64,000 bases of DNA, from positions 1,612,001 through 1,676,000 of the forward strand of contig NZ_CP126257.1 in the NCBI RefSeq assembly GCF_003234175.2, read 5' to 3'. Shown here piece after piece: positions 16,828 to 25,991 of this stretch. Origin of the DNA: Curtobacterium sp. MCSS17_007 (GTDB lineage: Bacteria; Actinomycetota; Actinomycetes; Actinomycetales; Microbacteriaceae). The first letter of the stretch is position 1, and each line of letters starts with the position of its first letter. The position numbers and the translations under genes are program-made. Under the pieces are notes generated by a model. It was not told where the DNA came from and searched no databases. It saw only the letters and a program-made list of their open reading frames with translations.

Positions 16828-19167
16828 ATGACGGACACCCGTGAGTCCTCGCCCCAGGGTGCCCCGGCGCCCGGCGCGAGCCGTCCTGGTTCCGCGCCAC
16901 GGCCCTCCAGCCCGTTGAACGCGACGACCACCGGTAACCTCGGGTCCCTCCGCTCGCTGCTCCCACGGCTGTTCTCGCGGGCGCAGCCCGCAGGGGCCGT
17001 CGACACGCTCATCCGGACCGTGCGGTCGCACCACCCCAAAGCCGACGTGACGCTCATCGAGCGCGCCTACTCGGTCGCCGAGCGGGCGCACGACGGGCAG
17101 AAGCGGAAGTCCGGCGAGCCGTACATCACGCACCCCGTCGCGGTCGCCCAGATCCTGGCCGACCTCGGCATCGGCACCATCACGATCGCCGCGGCGCTCC
17201 TGCACGACACCGTCGAGGACACCGACTACCAGCTCGACGAGCTCCGTGCCGACTTCGGCGACGAGATCGCGATGCTCGTCGACGGCGTCACGAAGCTCGA
17301 CAAGGTCAAGTACGGCGACAGTGCGCAGGCCGAGACGGTCCGCAAGATGGTCATCGCGATGTCGAAGGACATCCGGGTCCTGGTCATCAAGCTGGCCGAC
17401 CGCCTGCACAACGCCCGCACGTGGGGGTTCGTGGAGTCCGCCTCGGCGACGCGCAAGGCCAAGGAGACGCTCGAGATCTACGCGCCGCTGGCGCACCGTC
17501 TCGGCATCCAGATGATCAAGTTGGAGCTCGAGGACCTGTCGTTCGCGGTCCTCCACCCGAAGCTCTACGTCGAGATCGACAGCCTGGTCAAGGAGCGCCA
17601 GCCGAAGCGCGAGCAGTTCGTGCAGAACGTCATCGGCACGCTCAAGAAGGACCTGAAGTCGTCCAAGATCCGTGGCGAGGTCATGGGTCGGCCGAAGCAG
17701 TACTACTCGATCTACCAGAAGATGATCGTCCGCGGGCGCGAGTTCGACGAGATCTACGACCTGGTGGGCATCCGGGTGCTCGTGCCGACGGTGCGGGACT
17801 GCTACGCGATGCTCGGGTCGGTGCACGCGCGGTGGACGCCGCTGCCGGGTCGGTTCAAGGACTACATCGCGACGCCGAAGTTCAACCTGTACCAGTCCCT
17901 GCACACGACCGTGCTCGGGCCCCAGGGGCGCGCGGTCGAGATCCAGATCCGGACGCACGAGATGCACCAGCGCGCCGAGTTCGGTGTCGCGGCGCACTGG
18001 AAGTACAAGCAGCGTGCGCAGGGGCGCGACGTCGACACGACGACCACGGACGACCAGGACATGGCGTGGCTCGCCCACATCACCGACTGGCAGGCCGAGA
18101 CCAGCGACCCAGGGGAGTTCCTCGACTCGCTCCGCTACGAGATCGGCGCCAAGGAGACCTACGTCTTCACCCCGCAGGGCAAGGTCATCGGCCTCCCGGC
18201 GGGCGCGACCCCGGTCGACTTCGCCTACGCGGTCCACACCGAGATCGGGCACCGCACCATGGGTGCCAAGGTGAACGGCCGTCTCGTGCCGCTCGAGAGC
18301 ACCCTGTCGAGCGGTGACGTCGTCGAGATCTTCACCTCGAAGAACCCGGACTCCGGCCCGAGCCAGGACTGGTTGACCTTCGTGCGGAGCCCCCGTGCGC
18401 GCAACAAGATCAAGCAGTGGTTCACCAAGGAGCGCCGCGAGGAGGCGATCGAGCAGGGCCGCGACGCGATCGCGCGGGCGATGCGGAAGCAGAACCTGCC
18501 GTTGCAGCGGATCATGAGCCAGGACTCCATCGCCGAGGTCGCCTCGTCGATGCGGTACGACGACGTCTCCGCCCTGTACGCGGCCGTCGGCGAGGGGCAC
18601 GTCTCGACGCAGTCCGTGATCGAGAAGGTGCTCGGCAACGTCCAGGCCGAGACCGAGACGGACGAGCCGGAACTCGCCTTCCCGCGGCAGGTCACGAGCC
18701 GTCAGCTCCGCAACAGTGACAGCGGCGTGCTCGTGCGCGGCGCGCCGGACATCCTCGTGAAGCTCGCGAAGTGCTGCACCCCGGTGCCCGGTGACCAGAT
18801 CGTGGGCTTCATCACCCGCGGGCAGGGCGTCTCGGTCCACCAGGCGTCGTGCACGAACGTGAAGTCGCTCATGAACGAGCCCGACCGGATGATCGAGGTC
18901 GAGTGGGCCCCGTCGTCGAAGTCGGTGTTCCTCGTGCAGATCCAGATCGAGGCACTCGACCGCTCCGGTCTGCTCAGCGACGTCACGCGCGTCCTCACCG
19001 ACCACCACGTGAACATCCTGTCCGCCACGGTGTCGACGTCGTCCGACCGCCTGGCGCTCAGCCGCTTCGTGTTCGAGATGGGGGACACCACGCACCTCGA
19101 CCGCGTCCTCAACGCGGTGCGCCGCATCGACGCCGTGTACGACGTCTACCGCGTCAGCGCGGGCTGA
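16828..19167 (+). CDS. rel: Bifunctional (p)ppGpp synthetase/hydrolase Rel
   Basis: Rel makes and degrades the stringent-response alarmone in response to uncharged tRNA on ribosomes. The 779-residue protein has an unstructured N-terminus (1-55), an HD hydrolase domain with LLHDTVEDT (His-Asp 126-127), the synthetase domain (GRPKQYYSIYQKM, FDEIYDLVGIRV), a TGS domain (TYVFTPQGKVIGLP), a Cys-containing region (CCTPVPGDQIVGF) and a C-terminal ACT domain. Both catalytic motifs are intact, so it is likely bifunctional. ATG at 16828 has a strong AGGAGG 6 bases upstream. It ends 26 bases from a convergent gene. Confidence 0.96.
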   Translation: MTDTRESSPQGAPAPGASRPGSAPRPSSPLNATTTGNLGSLRSLLPRLFSRAQPAGAVDTLIRTVRSHHPKADVTLIERAYSVAERAHDGQKRKSGEPYITHPVAVAQILADLGIGTITIAAALLHDTVEDTDYQLDELRADFGDEIAMLVDGVTKLDKVKYGDSAQAETVRKMVIAMSKDIRVLVIKLADRLHNARTWGFVESASATRKAKETLEIYAPLAHRLGIQMIKLELEDLSFAVLHPKLYVEIDSLVKERQPKREQFVQNVIGTLKKDLKSSKIRGEVMGRPKQYYSIYQKMIVRGREFDEIYDLVGIRVLVPTVRDCYAMLGSVHARWTPLPGRFKDYIATPKFNLYQSLHTTVLGPQGRAVEIQIRTHEMHQRAEFGVAAHWKYKQRAQGRDVDTTTTDDQDMAWLAHITDWQAETSDPGEFLDSLRYEIGAKETYVFTPQGKVIGLPAGATPVDFAYAVHTEIGHRTMGAKVNGRLVPLESTLSSGDVVEIFTSKNPDSGPSQDWLTFVRSPRARNKIKQWFTKERREEAIEQGRDAIARAMRKQNLPLQRIMSQDSIAEVASSMRYDDVSALYAAVGEGHVSTQSVIEKVLGNVQAETETDEPELAFPRQVTSRQLRNSDSGVLVRGAPDILVKLAKCCTPVPGDQIVGFITRGQGVSVHQASCTNVKSLMNEPDRMIEVEWAPSSKSVFLVQIQIEALDRSGLLSDVTRVLTDHHVNILSATVSTSSDRLALSRFVFEMGDTTHLDRVLNAVRRIDAVYDVYRVSAG

Positions 19168-19193
19168 GCGGGTCCGTCGGAGCGGGGCTCGGC

Positions 19194-19757
19194 TCAGGCG
19201 GTCACCTGGTCGAGCCGGCGTGCCGCCTGGCGCGCCATCGGGATCGTCCCGAGGGCGTCGACGCGGTGTCGGAGCTCCGGCTCCCGGACGGCGCCCACCG
19301 CGATCAGACCGCGGAGGGCGTCGGCCGCAGCCGCATCGAACGCACCGGGAGCCCGCAGCAGGTCGATCGCGGTCCGCAGTGGTGTCGTGACCCGGACGCC
19401 GTCGAGCAGCACCACGTCATCGGGCCCCAGCCTGACCTCGCGAAGCCGGACGTCGGCGGCGACCCGGACGCGCACGTTGGGCGGGATGCTCACCTCGTCG
19501 GTCGCGGGCGGACGCGAAGTCGCGCCCCAGATCCACGCGGCGGTCCGCCCGGAGGCCACCAGCCGCCGGTCGGACAGGCGCCAGGCGTGCGCGGCGGCAC
19601 GGAGCGCTGGAACCTGCGGCTCCGCCGGGGACGCCCAGCAGCATCCGACGGGCACGAGGTCGCCGGCCAGCACCGCGGCACGCAGTTCCGCCTCCGGCCA
19701 GTCGTCGCTCGTCAGCAGGCGGGGCGTCGGCACCCGCTCATCCTGCCGGACGAACAC
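19194..19757 (-). CDS. Hypothetical protein, AbiEi-antitoxin-like
   Basis: The 187-residue product has no confident function. The central and C-terminal part (LVASGRTAAWIWGA, then GVRVTTPLRTAIDLLR) resembles the actinobacterial AbiEi-type antitoxin C-terminal domain family, by recollection of pattern. There is no toxin-like neighbour: rel lies on one side and a ROK kinase on the other. An internal GTG at 19733, preceded by a CAGGAT box 5 bases upstream, is an alternative start giving 179 residues. Confidence 0.6.
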   Translation of the reverse strand: MFVRQDERVPTPRLLTSDDWPEAELRAAVLAGDLVPVGCCWASPAEPQVPALRAAAHAWRLSDRRLVASGRTAAWIWGATSRPPATDEVSIPPNVRVRVAADVRLREVRLGPDDVVLLDGVRVTTPLRTAIDLLRAPGAFDAAAADALRGLIAVGAVREPELRHRVDALGTIPMARQAARRLDQVTA

Positions 19758-19838
19758 GGTCCCCGCGTCGGCCCTGTGGAGAGCAGTACCGGGCCGCCCG
19801 CGCCGCTGCCGATCAGCACAGGACCACAGCGCAGGGGC

Positions 19839-20798
19839 TCAGCGCAGGACCTCGGCACGGTGCACGAGCGCAGCCGCGCCGATGAGCGGCCCGTCCTGCG
19901 ACAGACCCGTCGGCACGATCCGCACCTTGGTCACGAAGCCGAACTCGACGCGCTCGGCCACCGCCTCGCGGGCGAACGCGAACAGGTCCGGGGTGACGTG
20001 CGAGAACCCACCGCCGATGGCCACGACCTCGAGGTCGACCAGGCTCGTCGCCGCTGCGATCGCCTGTCCGAGCGCCCGGCCGCTCCGGCGCACGGCGGCG
20101 ACGGCGACCTCGTCGCCCGCTGCGTAGGCCGCCGAGAGCTCCTCGCCCGTCGTGCCGGCGAAGCCCTGGCGCTGCGCCCAGGCGACCGTCTTCGGGCCGC
20201 TCGCGATCGCCTCGAGGCAGCCGGTCCCGCCACAGGCGCAGGGGTCGTCGAACCCACCGCACTCGACGTGACCGATGTGGCCGGCGTTGCCGGTCGGGCC
20301 GCTCACCGTCCGCCCGTGCAGGATCAGCCCGCCACCGACACCGGTGGAGACGATCATGCCCATCACGTGGTCCGAGCCCTGGGCCGCGCCGACCCAGTGC
20401 TCGGCGAGTGTGATCGCGAGCCCGTCCATGCGGAGGGTCACCGGGACGCCTGCGGGAACGAGGGCTGCGACGCGGTCGCGCAGCGGGTAGTCGCGCCACA
20501 CCGGCATGTTGAGGGGCGACACCAGTCCGTGATCCTCGTCCACCGGCCCGGCAGCACCCACCCCGACACCCACCAGGGTGGCGTCTGCCGGCAGGGCCGC
20601 GAGCGTCGCGGTGACGACCTCGTCGACGGCCGCCTGCAGCTCGTCCGAGGAACGCTCGGGTCCGGTGGGGCTGCGGTGGCGGCTGCCCGGTACGACGACG
20701 CCCTGGTCGGTCACCAGGGCGGCTTCGACCTTGGTCCCGCCGAGATCGACGGCCAGCGCGAGCGCGGGGGAGGAGGACAGTGCTGCGGTGCTGGACAT
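19839..20798 (-). CDS. ROK-family sugar kinase (glucokinase-like)
   Basis: This 319-residue ROK protein probably phosphorylates a hexose, most likely glucose or an N-acetylated sugar. The phosphate-binding VDLGGTKVEAAL is at residues 17-28, and the ROK zinc motif CACGGTGCLE is intact. There is no N-terminal helix-turn-helix, so it is a kinase and not a ROK repressor. ATG at 20798 has GGAG 6 bases upstream. It lies downstream of deoC on the same strand with 116 bases between, including a hairpin, so it may be only partly co-transcribed. Substrate specificity cannot be fixed from sequence. Confidence 0.88.
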   Translation of the reverse strand: MSSTAALSSSPALALAVDLGGTKVEAALVTDQGVVVPGSRHRSPTGPERSSDELQAAVDEVVTATLAALPADATLVGVGVGAAGPVDEDHGLVSPLNMPVWRDYPLRDRVAALVPAGVPVTLRMDGLAITLAEHWVGAAQGSDHVMGMIVSTGVGGGLILHGRTVSGPTGNAGHIGHVECGGFDDPCACGGTGCLEAIASGPKTVAWAQRQGFAGTTGEELSAAYAAGDEVAVAAVRRSGRALGQAIAAATSLVDLEVVAIGGGFSHVTPDLFAFAREAVAERVEFGFVTKVRIVPTGLSQDGPLIGAAALVHRAEVLR

Positions 20799-20839
20799 GC
20801 GCGCTCCGATGCGGCGGTCTGGAGGCTCGTCACGGCTTC

Positions 20840-20859
20840 CCGACGCGTCCTCGCGTCGG
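20840..20859 (-). terminator. Hairpin between deoC and the ROK kinase
   Basis: CCGACGCG and CGCGTCGG form an 8-bp stem with a TCCT loop, 55 bases after the deoC stop. It is a possible weak terminator or attenuator. Confidence 0.4.
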
Positions 20860-20914
20860 TGCGTGCCGGCCCCGGCGGGTGGGGCGGGTGGTCTGGTGTC
20901 GGTACGGGGGTGGG

Positions 20915-21676
20915 TCAGTACGACGTGGTGTCGTCGCCGAGGGCGGACGCGGCGCCCGTCTCGGCTCGGTGCGCGAGCTCGTCGAGGATGCGGGCCGAGG
21001 CGCTCGTGCCGATCCGGTCGGCGCCGGCCTCGACCATCCCGAGCAGCGTGTCGAGCCCACGGACACCACCGGACGCCTTCACCCCGGTGCCCGGTCCGAC
21101 GGTCTCGCGCATGAGGCGGATGTGCTCGACGGTCGCCCCGCCGCCGGCGAACCCGGTGGAGGTCTTCACGAACGCGGCACCGGCACGCTGGGCGGCGCGG
21201 GACGCCGCGACGATCTCGTCGTCGGTGAGGAACGCCGTCTCGAGGATGACCTTGACGACGGTGTCGCCCGCCGCGTCGACGACCGCGCGGACGTCCTGCT
21301 CGACGCGCTCCCAGTCGCCGGACCGCGCTGCGCCGACGTTCTGCACCATGTCGAGCTCGAAGGCGCCGTCGGCGAGGGCCTGGAGCGACTCCGCGACCTT
21401 GGTGGCCGTCGTGGTGGTGCCGTGCGGGAAGCCGATCACCGTACCGACGCCGACCCCGGTGCCCTGCAGACGCTCGACCGCGTGCTGGACGTCGCTCGGG
21501 CGGACGCAGACGCTGAAGACGCGGTGGGCCGCGGCCTCGTCGAGCTGGGCGTCGACGTCGGCGCGCGTGAGCTCGGGCTTGAGGATCGCGTGGTCGATGA
21601 GCGCCCGCACGGCGTCGGCACCCAGGGGCGCCTGACGGAGGTCGTTCTGGTCGGCGGGGATCGATGCGTTGTCCAC
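20915..21676 (-). CDS. deoC: Deoxyribose-phosphate aldolase
   Basis: DeoC splits 2-deoxyribose 5-phosphate into acetaldehyde and glyceraldehyde 3-phosphate (deoxynucleoside catabolism). The 253-residue TIM barrel includes IDHAILKPE near the N-terminus, VIGFPHG, and the Schiff-base lysine in FVKTSTGF (Lys 171). GTG at 21676 lies 6 bases from a TAGGCT box, which indicates a leaderless mRNA. It is divergent from the SDR gene with only 42 bases between start codons, so the two promoters overlap. Confidence 0.94.
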   Translation of the reverse strand: MDNASIPADQNDLRQAPLGADAVRALIDHAILKPELTRADVDAQLDEAAAHRVFSVCVRPSDVQHAVERLQGTGVGVGTVIGFPHGTTTTATKVAESLQALADGAFELDMVQNVGAARSGDWERVEQDVRAVVDAAGDTVVKVILETAFLTDDEIVAASRAAQRAGAAFVKTSTGFAGGGATVEHIRLMRETVGPGTGVKASGGVRGLDTLLGMVEAGADRIGTSASARILDELAHRAETGAASALGDDTTSY

Positions 21677-21682
21677 GCGGCA

Positions 21683-21688
21683 AGCCTA
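21683..21688 (-). promoter_or_regulatory. -10 box of deoC (leaderless)
   Basis: On the - strand the sequence reads TAGGCT, ending 6 bases before the deoC GTG. Confidence 0.5.
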
Positions 21689-21705
21689 CCCGGAGGCGAC
21701 GCGCG

Positions 21706-21711
21706 TACCGT
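21706..21711 (+). promoter_or_regulatory. -10 box of the SDR gene (leaderless)
   Basis: TACCGT ends 7 bases before the ATG at 21719. It lies back to back with the deoC promoter. Confidence 0.4.
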
Positions 21712-21718
21712 GCCCTGC

Positions 21719-23251
21719 ATGCAGGTCCTCGTCACCGGCGCGACCGGGTACATCGGCGGACGCCTCGTCCCCCGCCTCCTCGAGGCCGGGCACGTCGTCC
21801 GCGTCTTCGTCCGCACCCCGCGGAAGCTGCAGGACGTCCCCTGGCACGACGACGTCGAGATCGCCGAGGGCGACCTCCAGGACGCGGAGGCGGTGCGGTC
21901 CGCCGTGCAGGGCGTCGAGGCGGTCTACTACCTCGCCCACGCCATGGGAGCCGACGGTGACTTCGAGCAGGCGGAGCGCGACGCCGTGGAGACGATGGCA
22001 CGAGAGGCCCGCGACGCGGGGGTGCGCCGGTTCGTCTACCTGGGCGGACTGCACCCGGACGGGGAGCTGTCGAAGCACCTCCGCAGCCGCAAGGAGGTCG
22101 GCGACGTGCTGCTGGCGTCCGGCGTGCCGACCGTCGCGTACCAGGCGGGCGTCGTGATCGGTTCGGGGAGCACCTCGTTCGAGATGATCCGCCACGTGAC
22201 CGACGTGCTGCCCTGGATGCCCGCACCACGGTGGGTGCGCAACCGCATCCAGCCGATCGCCGTCCGCGACGTCCTGTACTACCTGGTGCGGGCACTCGAC
22301 ATCCCCGCCGACGTCAACCGCACGTTCGACATCGGTGGGCCGGACGTGCTCAAGTACGGGCAGATGCTCAACGGCTACGCGGTCGAGGCGAAGCTCCCGC
22401 AGCGCCGCTTCACCGTGCTGCCGGTGCTCACGCCCGGGCTGTCCGCGCACTGGTTCAACATCGTCACGCCGATCCCGCGCAAGCTCGCGACGCCGATCAT
22501 CGAGTCGCTGCAGTTCGAGTGCGTGCAACGCGAGCACGACATCGACCAGTACGTGCCGCGGCCCGAGGGCGGTCTCACGTCGTACCGACGCGCCGTCCGG
22601 CTTGCCCTGGCGAAGATGCGCACGGGCGAGGTGGAGACGAGCTGGCGCAGCGCCACGATCTCGTCGACCCCGGCCGACCCGTTGCCGAGCGACCCCGACT
22701 GGGCCGGGCACACCGTCTACGTCGACGACCGGAAGCGGCACTCCTCGGCCAGCGCCGAGGAGGTGTGGCGGGTGGTCGAGTCGATCGGCGGCGAGAACGG
22801 GTGGTACTCCTTCCCCCTCGCCTGGGTCGCGCGCGGCTGGATGGACAAGGTCGCCGGCGGTGTGGGGCTCAACCGGGGCCGCCGGGACCCGCACCGTCTC
22901 GAACAGGGCGACGCGCTCGACTGGTGGCGCGTCGAGCGGCTCGAGCGGGGCCGGTACCTCCGGCTCCGCGCGGAGTTCAAGTCCCCGGGGCGGGCATGGC
23001 TCGAGATGCGGGTGACCCCGAGCGACGACGGTGGCAGCGACTACCACCAGCGGGCGATCTACTTCCCCCAGGGACTGCCGGGCCGCCTGTACTGGTACGG
23101 CATCCTGCCCTTCCACGGCATCATCTTCCCCGGCATGGTCGAGCGGATCACCGCCGCGGCCGAACGCGAGTCGCAGCACACCGAGTCGACGGGGCGGAAC
23201 TGGACCCAGCAGAATGGCCGGGAGGAACCGGCACACGAGGAGGCAGCATGA
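21719..23251 (+). CDS. NAD(P)-binding SDR protein fused to a DUF2867-like domain
   Basis: The 510-residue protein has two parts. The N-terminal half is an atypical short-chain dehydrogenase/epimerase fold with the nucleotide motif GATGYIG at residues 7-13, and lacks an obvious YxxxK catalytic pair. The C-terminal part, from about residue 335, resembles the DUF2867 domain (WYSFPLAWVARGWMDK, then YWYGILPFHGIIF). The substrate is unknown; such fusions may act on lipids or quinone-like compounds, but that is speculation. The stop overlaps the next gene (ATGA), so it heads a three-gene coupled operon. An alternative longer frame upstream is rejected because it runs through deoC. Confidence 0.85.
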   Translation: MQVLVTGATGYIGGRLVPRLLEAGHVVRVFVRTPRKLQDVPWHDDVEIAEGDLQDAEAVRSAVQGVEAVYYLAHAMGADGDFEQAERDAVETMAREARDAGVRRFVYLGGLHPDGELSKHLRSRKEVGDVLLASGVPTVAYQAGVVIGSGSTSFEMIRHVTDVLPWMPAPRWVRNRIQPIAVRDVLYYLVRALDIPADVNRTFDIGGPDVLKYGQMLNGYAVEAKLPQRRFTVLPVLTPGLSAHWFNIVTPIPRKLATPIIESLQFECVQREHDIDQYVPRPEGGLTSYRRAVRLALAKMRTGEVETSWRSATISSTPADPLPSDPDWAGHTVYVDDRKRHSSASAEEVWRVVESIGGENGWYSFPLAWVARGWMDKVAGGVGLNRGRRDPHRLEQGDALDWWRVERLERGRYLRLRAEFKSPGRAWLEMRVTPSDDGGSDYHQRAIYFPQGLPGRLYWYGILPFHGIIFPGMVERITAAAERESQHTESTGRNWTQQNGREEPAHEEAA

Positions 23252-23832
23252 CCACGGAACACCCCAGCGTCCTGTTCCTGGGCGACAGCATCACCGAGCA
23301 GGGCTCGTGGGACCAGTGGCTCCCCGGCGAACGCACCAGCAACCAGGGCGTCGGCGGTGACACGACCGACGGGGTCCTGGCACGTCTCGACGCCGTCATC
23401 GCCGAGCAGCCCGAGGTGATCGTGCTGCTCATCGGCACGAACGACTTCGGCAACCACCGCTCGAGCGTCGAGCACGTGGTGCGCGGGGTCGAGTCCATCC
23501 TCGTCACGCTCCGCCGTGAGCTCCCGGGCGTGCGGCTCCTGCTCGTGTCGATCCTCCCGCGCCAGTCGGACTGGTGCGCCAAGATCGAGGAGGCGAACCG
23601 GCACCTCCGCCAGTTCGTCGCGACGTGCCACGCCCAGTACCTCGACCTCTGGCCGGCACTCGCAGAGGGCGACCACCTGGCCGAGCGCTTCACCGAGGAC
23701 GGGCTCCACCTCAACGCCGACGGCTACCGTGCGGTCGTCGACGAGCTCCTCCCGGCACTCGAGCGCCTGCGCGGGCTGCCGCCGATGTCCCGGCCCATCC
23801 AGGCGATCGACCTCGAGGAGGCCGGCGCCTGA
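23248..23832 (+). CDS. SGNH/GDSL-type esterase
   Basis: A 194-residue SGNH hydrolase has block I FLGDSIT (Ser 14), the oxyanion residues around GGD, block III GTND (63-66) and block V DGLHLNADG (Asp 151, His 154). No signal peptide is visible, so it is probably cytoplasmic. The substrate may be an acyl ester or a sugar acetate. ATG at 23248 overlaps the previous stop and is preceded by GAGGAGG. Confidence 0.9.
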   Translation: MTTEHPSVLFLGDSITEQGSWDQWLPGERTSNQGVGGDTTDGVLARLDAVIAEQPEVIVLLIGTNDFGNHRSSVEHVVRGVESILVTLRRELPGVRLLLVSILPRQSDWCAKIEEANRHLRQFVATCHAQYLDLWPALAEGDHLAERFTEDGLHLNADGYRAVVDELLPALERLRGLPPMSRPIQAIDLEEAGA

Positions 23833-24284
23833 TGGCCCGGAAGGGCCGGCCCCCGGCGGGGTCCTCGCTGCACGGCGTGCCGTCGCGGCCGAGCGACCAG
23901 CGACCGTCGGCGCCGGTCGCGCCGGGCGCGGGGTCAGGGGCGACCCCGCCCTTCACCCGACCCGCACTCGCTCCGTCGCTGCTCGCGGCGGTCGTGCTGC
24001 TCGCGTGCACGGCGATCGTCGACGCACCGGCGTTCGTCTTCGCGCGCTGGGGCGTCACCGTGCTCGCACTCATCGTCCTGGTCTTCGCCGTCCGAGGGCG
24101 GACGTGGTGGGCGGCGGCGCTCGTCGCCGCGATCGCGGTCTGCTGGAACCCCGTGGTCGTCGTGCCGATCCCCGGCGAGGTGTGGGCGGCGCTGCAGATC
24201 CTCGCGGCCGCCCTCTTCGTCGTCGTCGGCCTCGTCGTGAAGGTGCCGCGCGAGACCGAGCAGACCCGCGCCTCCCGTCCGTAG
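23832..24284 (+). CDS. Small integral membrane protein
   Basis: The 150-residue product starts with a Pro/Ser/Gly-rich cytoplasmic tail (about 1-45), followed by four hydrophobic helices. The WNPVVVVPIPGEVWAALQ segment between the last two resembles the DUF6804-type membrane proteins, which is a weak recollection. Function is unknown. ATG at 23832 overlaps the SGNH stop (TGATG), so it is the third gene of a coupled operon. Confidence 0.72.
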   Translation: MARKGRPPAGSSLHGVPSRPSDQRPSAPVAPGAGSGATPPFTRPALAPSLLAAVVLLACTAIVDAPAFVFARWGVTVLALIVLVFAVRGRTWWAAALVAAIAVCWNPVVVVPIPGEVWAALQILAAALFVVVGLVVKVPRETEQTRASRP

Positions 24285-24385
24285 CCGCTGTGTCCGCAGC
24301 GCGGCCGTCGTGGACGAGCCGCGGCAGGACGGCGGGCCGGACCCGCCCCTGCGCGCACGCGCGAGCCGGGCCTCCCGGCGGACGG

Positions 24386-24391
24386 TAGGAT
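24386..24391 (+). promoter_or_regulatory. -10 box of the stealth gene
   Basis: TAGGAT lies 46 bases before the ATG at 24438. A GAAGGG Shine-Dalgarno is between them. Confidence 0.5.
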
Positions 24392-24437
24392 CGCAAGCGG
24401 CGGGCACGGGGCCCGACCACCGATCCGAAGGGCATGG

Positions 24438-25991
24438 ATGAGCCACGAGACCGAGCCGGCGACCGAGAGTCCTCTGCTGAACCCTCGACCGTCCTCCGGC
24501 GGTCTCGACCGTCCCGACGTCGTCGTCCGCAAGGGACGACTGACCCTGGTCAACGGGCACCTCACGCCCCAGCAGTCCATGATCGAGGACCTGCTGTTCC
24601 TCGACGACGCGCTCACCGCCGGTGACGTCGACCACCTGCTCATCCGCGGCAACGACCAGCGCCCCGTCATCGCCGTCGACGAACGCGACCGCCAGCGCGC
24701 GGAGAGCGCGATCATGGCGGCCGCGGCCAACGAGCCGTTCTACGCGAAGCCGCCGGGCGAGCCGGCGGTCCTGGTGCTCGACGACGGCCTCGGATCGCCC
24801 GACGAGCCGGTGCTCCGCGTGTTCCGCCCGCGCCTGGAGCCCCTCGGTCGGCTCCGCTACGGCGCGGAGACCAGCGTGCAGCTCGAGTTCTGGCGCGTCA
24901 CCGACACCGAGGTCCTCGCACCCGTCGAGAACGCCCTGATGCGCCGCAGCCTGCCCATCGACGAGTTCGTCCTCGTCGACATCGAGCGCTACGGTCGCAC
25001 CTGGCGCACGGTCGAGCACATGTTCGACGACCACGTCTCCGACATCCGGTTCCCGATCGACATCGTCTTCTCGTGGGTCGACGGCAACGCGATCGAGTAC
25101 CAGCGCGCTCGACAGGCCGCCCAGGCGAACGCCGTCCTGGGGGAGGGGGACGACGCTCCCGCCCGGTTCCGGCAGATCGACGAGCTCAAGTACGCGCTCC
25201 GCTCCGTCCACACGTTCGCGCCCTGGATCCGCCAGATCTACATCGCCACGGACTCCCCGGCGCCGGCGTGGCTCGCCGACCACCCGAAGGTGCGGATCGT
25301 CCGGAGCGAGGAGTTCTTCGCCGACCCGTCCGTGCTGCCGACACACAACTCGCAGGCCGTCGAGTCGCAGCTGCACCACATCCCGGGCATCAGCGAGCAC
25401 TTCATCTACTCGAACGACGACATGTTCTTCGGTCGGATGGTCGACCCGTCGGTGTTCTTCAGCCCCGGTTCAGTGACGAAGTTCATCCTCGCGACGACCC
25501 GGATCGGACTCGGTTCGAACAACCCCGCGCGCAGCGGGTTCGAGAACTCCGCCCGGGTGAACCGGCGGCTGCTGCAGCAGCGGTTCGGCGCTGTCACCAC
25601 CCGGCACCTCGAACACGCGCCGACGCCCCTGCGTGCGTCGATCATGACCGAGATGGAGCACGAGTTCGCGGCGGAGTTCCAGGCCACGGCCGCGTCGCGC
25701 TTCCGAGCGGCGGACAACATCTCCGTGACCAACTCGCTGTACCACTACTACGCACTGCTGACGGGTCGGGCGATCGTGCAGGAGAACGCGCCGGTCAGGT
25801 ACGTGGACACGACGATGCAGTCCGGGCTGAAGGCGCTCGAGGAACTCCTCAAGAAGCGGAACGTCGACTTCTTCTGCCTGAACGACGGCAGCTTCCCCGA
25901 GGTCTCCGACGAGGAGCGCACCCGGCGCGTGACGGACTTCCTCGAGAAGTACTTCCCGTTCCCGGCCCCGTGGGAGAAGGACGCACAGTAG
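24438..25991 (+). CDS. Stealth-family sugar-phosphate transferase
   Basis: This 517-residue protein belongs to the stealth family, which transfers hexose 1-phosphate to make phosphodiester-linked surface glycans. All four conserved regions are recognisable: CR1 (IDIVFSWVDG, from residue 207), CR2 (ELKYALRSVHTFAPWI through YSNDDMFFG at 324-332), CR3 (around FRAADNISVTNSLYHYYAL) and CR4 (FFCLNDGSF). No signal peptide or membrane helix is seen. It stands alone, with no capsule or teichoic-acid genes beside it. ATG at 24438 is chosen over ATG 24434, which is out of frame, and follows GAAGGG by 5 bases. Confidence 0.9.
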   Translation: MSHETEPATESPLLNPRPSSGGLDRPDVVVRKGRLTLVNGHLTPQQSMIEDLLFLDDALTAGDVDHLLIRGNDQRPVIAVDERDRQRAESAIMAAAANEPFYAKPPGEPAVLVLDDGLGSPDEPVLRVFRPRLEPLGRLRYGAETSVQLEFWRVTDTEVLAPVENALMRRSLPIDEFVLVDIERYGRTWRTVEHMFDDHVSDIRFPIDIVFSWVDGNAIEYQRARQAAQANAVLGEGDDAPARFRQIDELKYALRSVHTFAPWIRQIYIATDSPAPAWLADHPKVRIVRSEEFFADPSVLPTHNSQAVESQLHHIPGISEHFIYSNDDMFFGRMVDPSVFFSPGSVTKFILATTRIGLGSNNPARSGFENSARVNRRLLQQRFGAVTTRHLEHAPTPLRASIMTEMEHEFAAEFQATAASRFRAADNISVTNSLYHYYALLTGRAIVQENAPVRYVDTTMQSGLKALEELLKKRNVDFFCLNDGSFPEVSDEERTRRVTDFLEKYFPFPAPWEKDAQ

